Below, piece after piece: positions 5,689 to 5,768 of a stretch of DNA of 5,768 nt. A model generated the notes under the pieces. The model was given only the letters and a program-made list of their open reading frames with translations, did no database searches and was not told the DNA's origin. Each line of letters begins with the position of its first letter. Position 1 is the stretch's first letter. Source of the DNA: Nitrospira sp. (GTDB lineage: Bacteria > Nitrospirota > Nitrospiria > Nitrospirales > Nitrospiraceae); NCBI GenBank assembly GCA_020697375.1, contig JAJFBJ010000172.1, positions 1 to 5,768 on the forward strand, given 5' to 3'. The position numbers and the translations under genes are program-made.

Positions 5689-5768
5689 TGCGATCCCCCT
5701 TGTGAATGTGATACGGCTGCGGAGGCCAGCGTCCGGTCCCTCGCCGCATCGGCGCCCCGGAGCTGCTG

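Overview
The window looks like a piece of a GC-rich Gram-negative chromosome. Two genes encode signal-peptide-bearing outer-membrane beta-barrel proteins that end in phenylalanine, and several others belong to small stress or envelope families. The mix (two CsbD proteins, PepSY, DUF1328, DUF1207, a bacterial metallothionein and a multi-PAS HisKA_3 hybrid kinase) reminds me of Nitrospira-type (Nitrospirota) genomes. That placement is inference from gene content only; there is no rRNA or marker gene here.

Layout. Positions 1-2391 (+ strand) hold the 3' part of a large hybrid sensor histidine kinase: the end of a membrane segment, three PAS domains, a HisKA_3/HATPase_c core and a C-terminal NarL/FixJ-type receiver. 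It faces a tail-to-tail block of seven genes on the - strand, with only 38 bases between the converging stop codons. Read in the direction of transcription (right to left) the block is: a cytoplasmic CsbD protein (5688-5458), a secreted PepSY protein (5393-5115), an apparently exported CsbD protein (5049-4690), a small OmpA/OmpW-like beta-barrel (4662-4063), a DUF1207 protein with a BON-like N-terminal region (3979-2906), an 8-cysteine metallothionein (2827-2663) and a two-helix DUF1328 membrane peptide (2597-2430). The last two are very short genes, 54 and 55 residues, that ordinary length cutoffs miss.

How they may work together. Gaps between the - strand genes are short (27 to 83 bases), all seven point the same way, and I find no convincing promoter inside the block. 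It may therefore be transcribed as one or two units. A 9-bp perfect GC hairpin just after the PepSY gene is the only strong candidate for a break or processing point. The products cover cytoplasm (CsbD, metallothionein), inner membrane (DUF1328), periplasm (PepSY, exported CsbD) and outer membrane (two barrels), which suggests a general or envelope stress module with metal buffering. The adjacent kinase could sense the matching stress, but nothing in the sequence proves that link.

No mobile element, CRISPR array, tRNA or rRNA was seen, and there is no gene-free stretch longer than about 85 bases.
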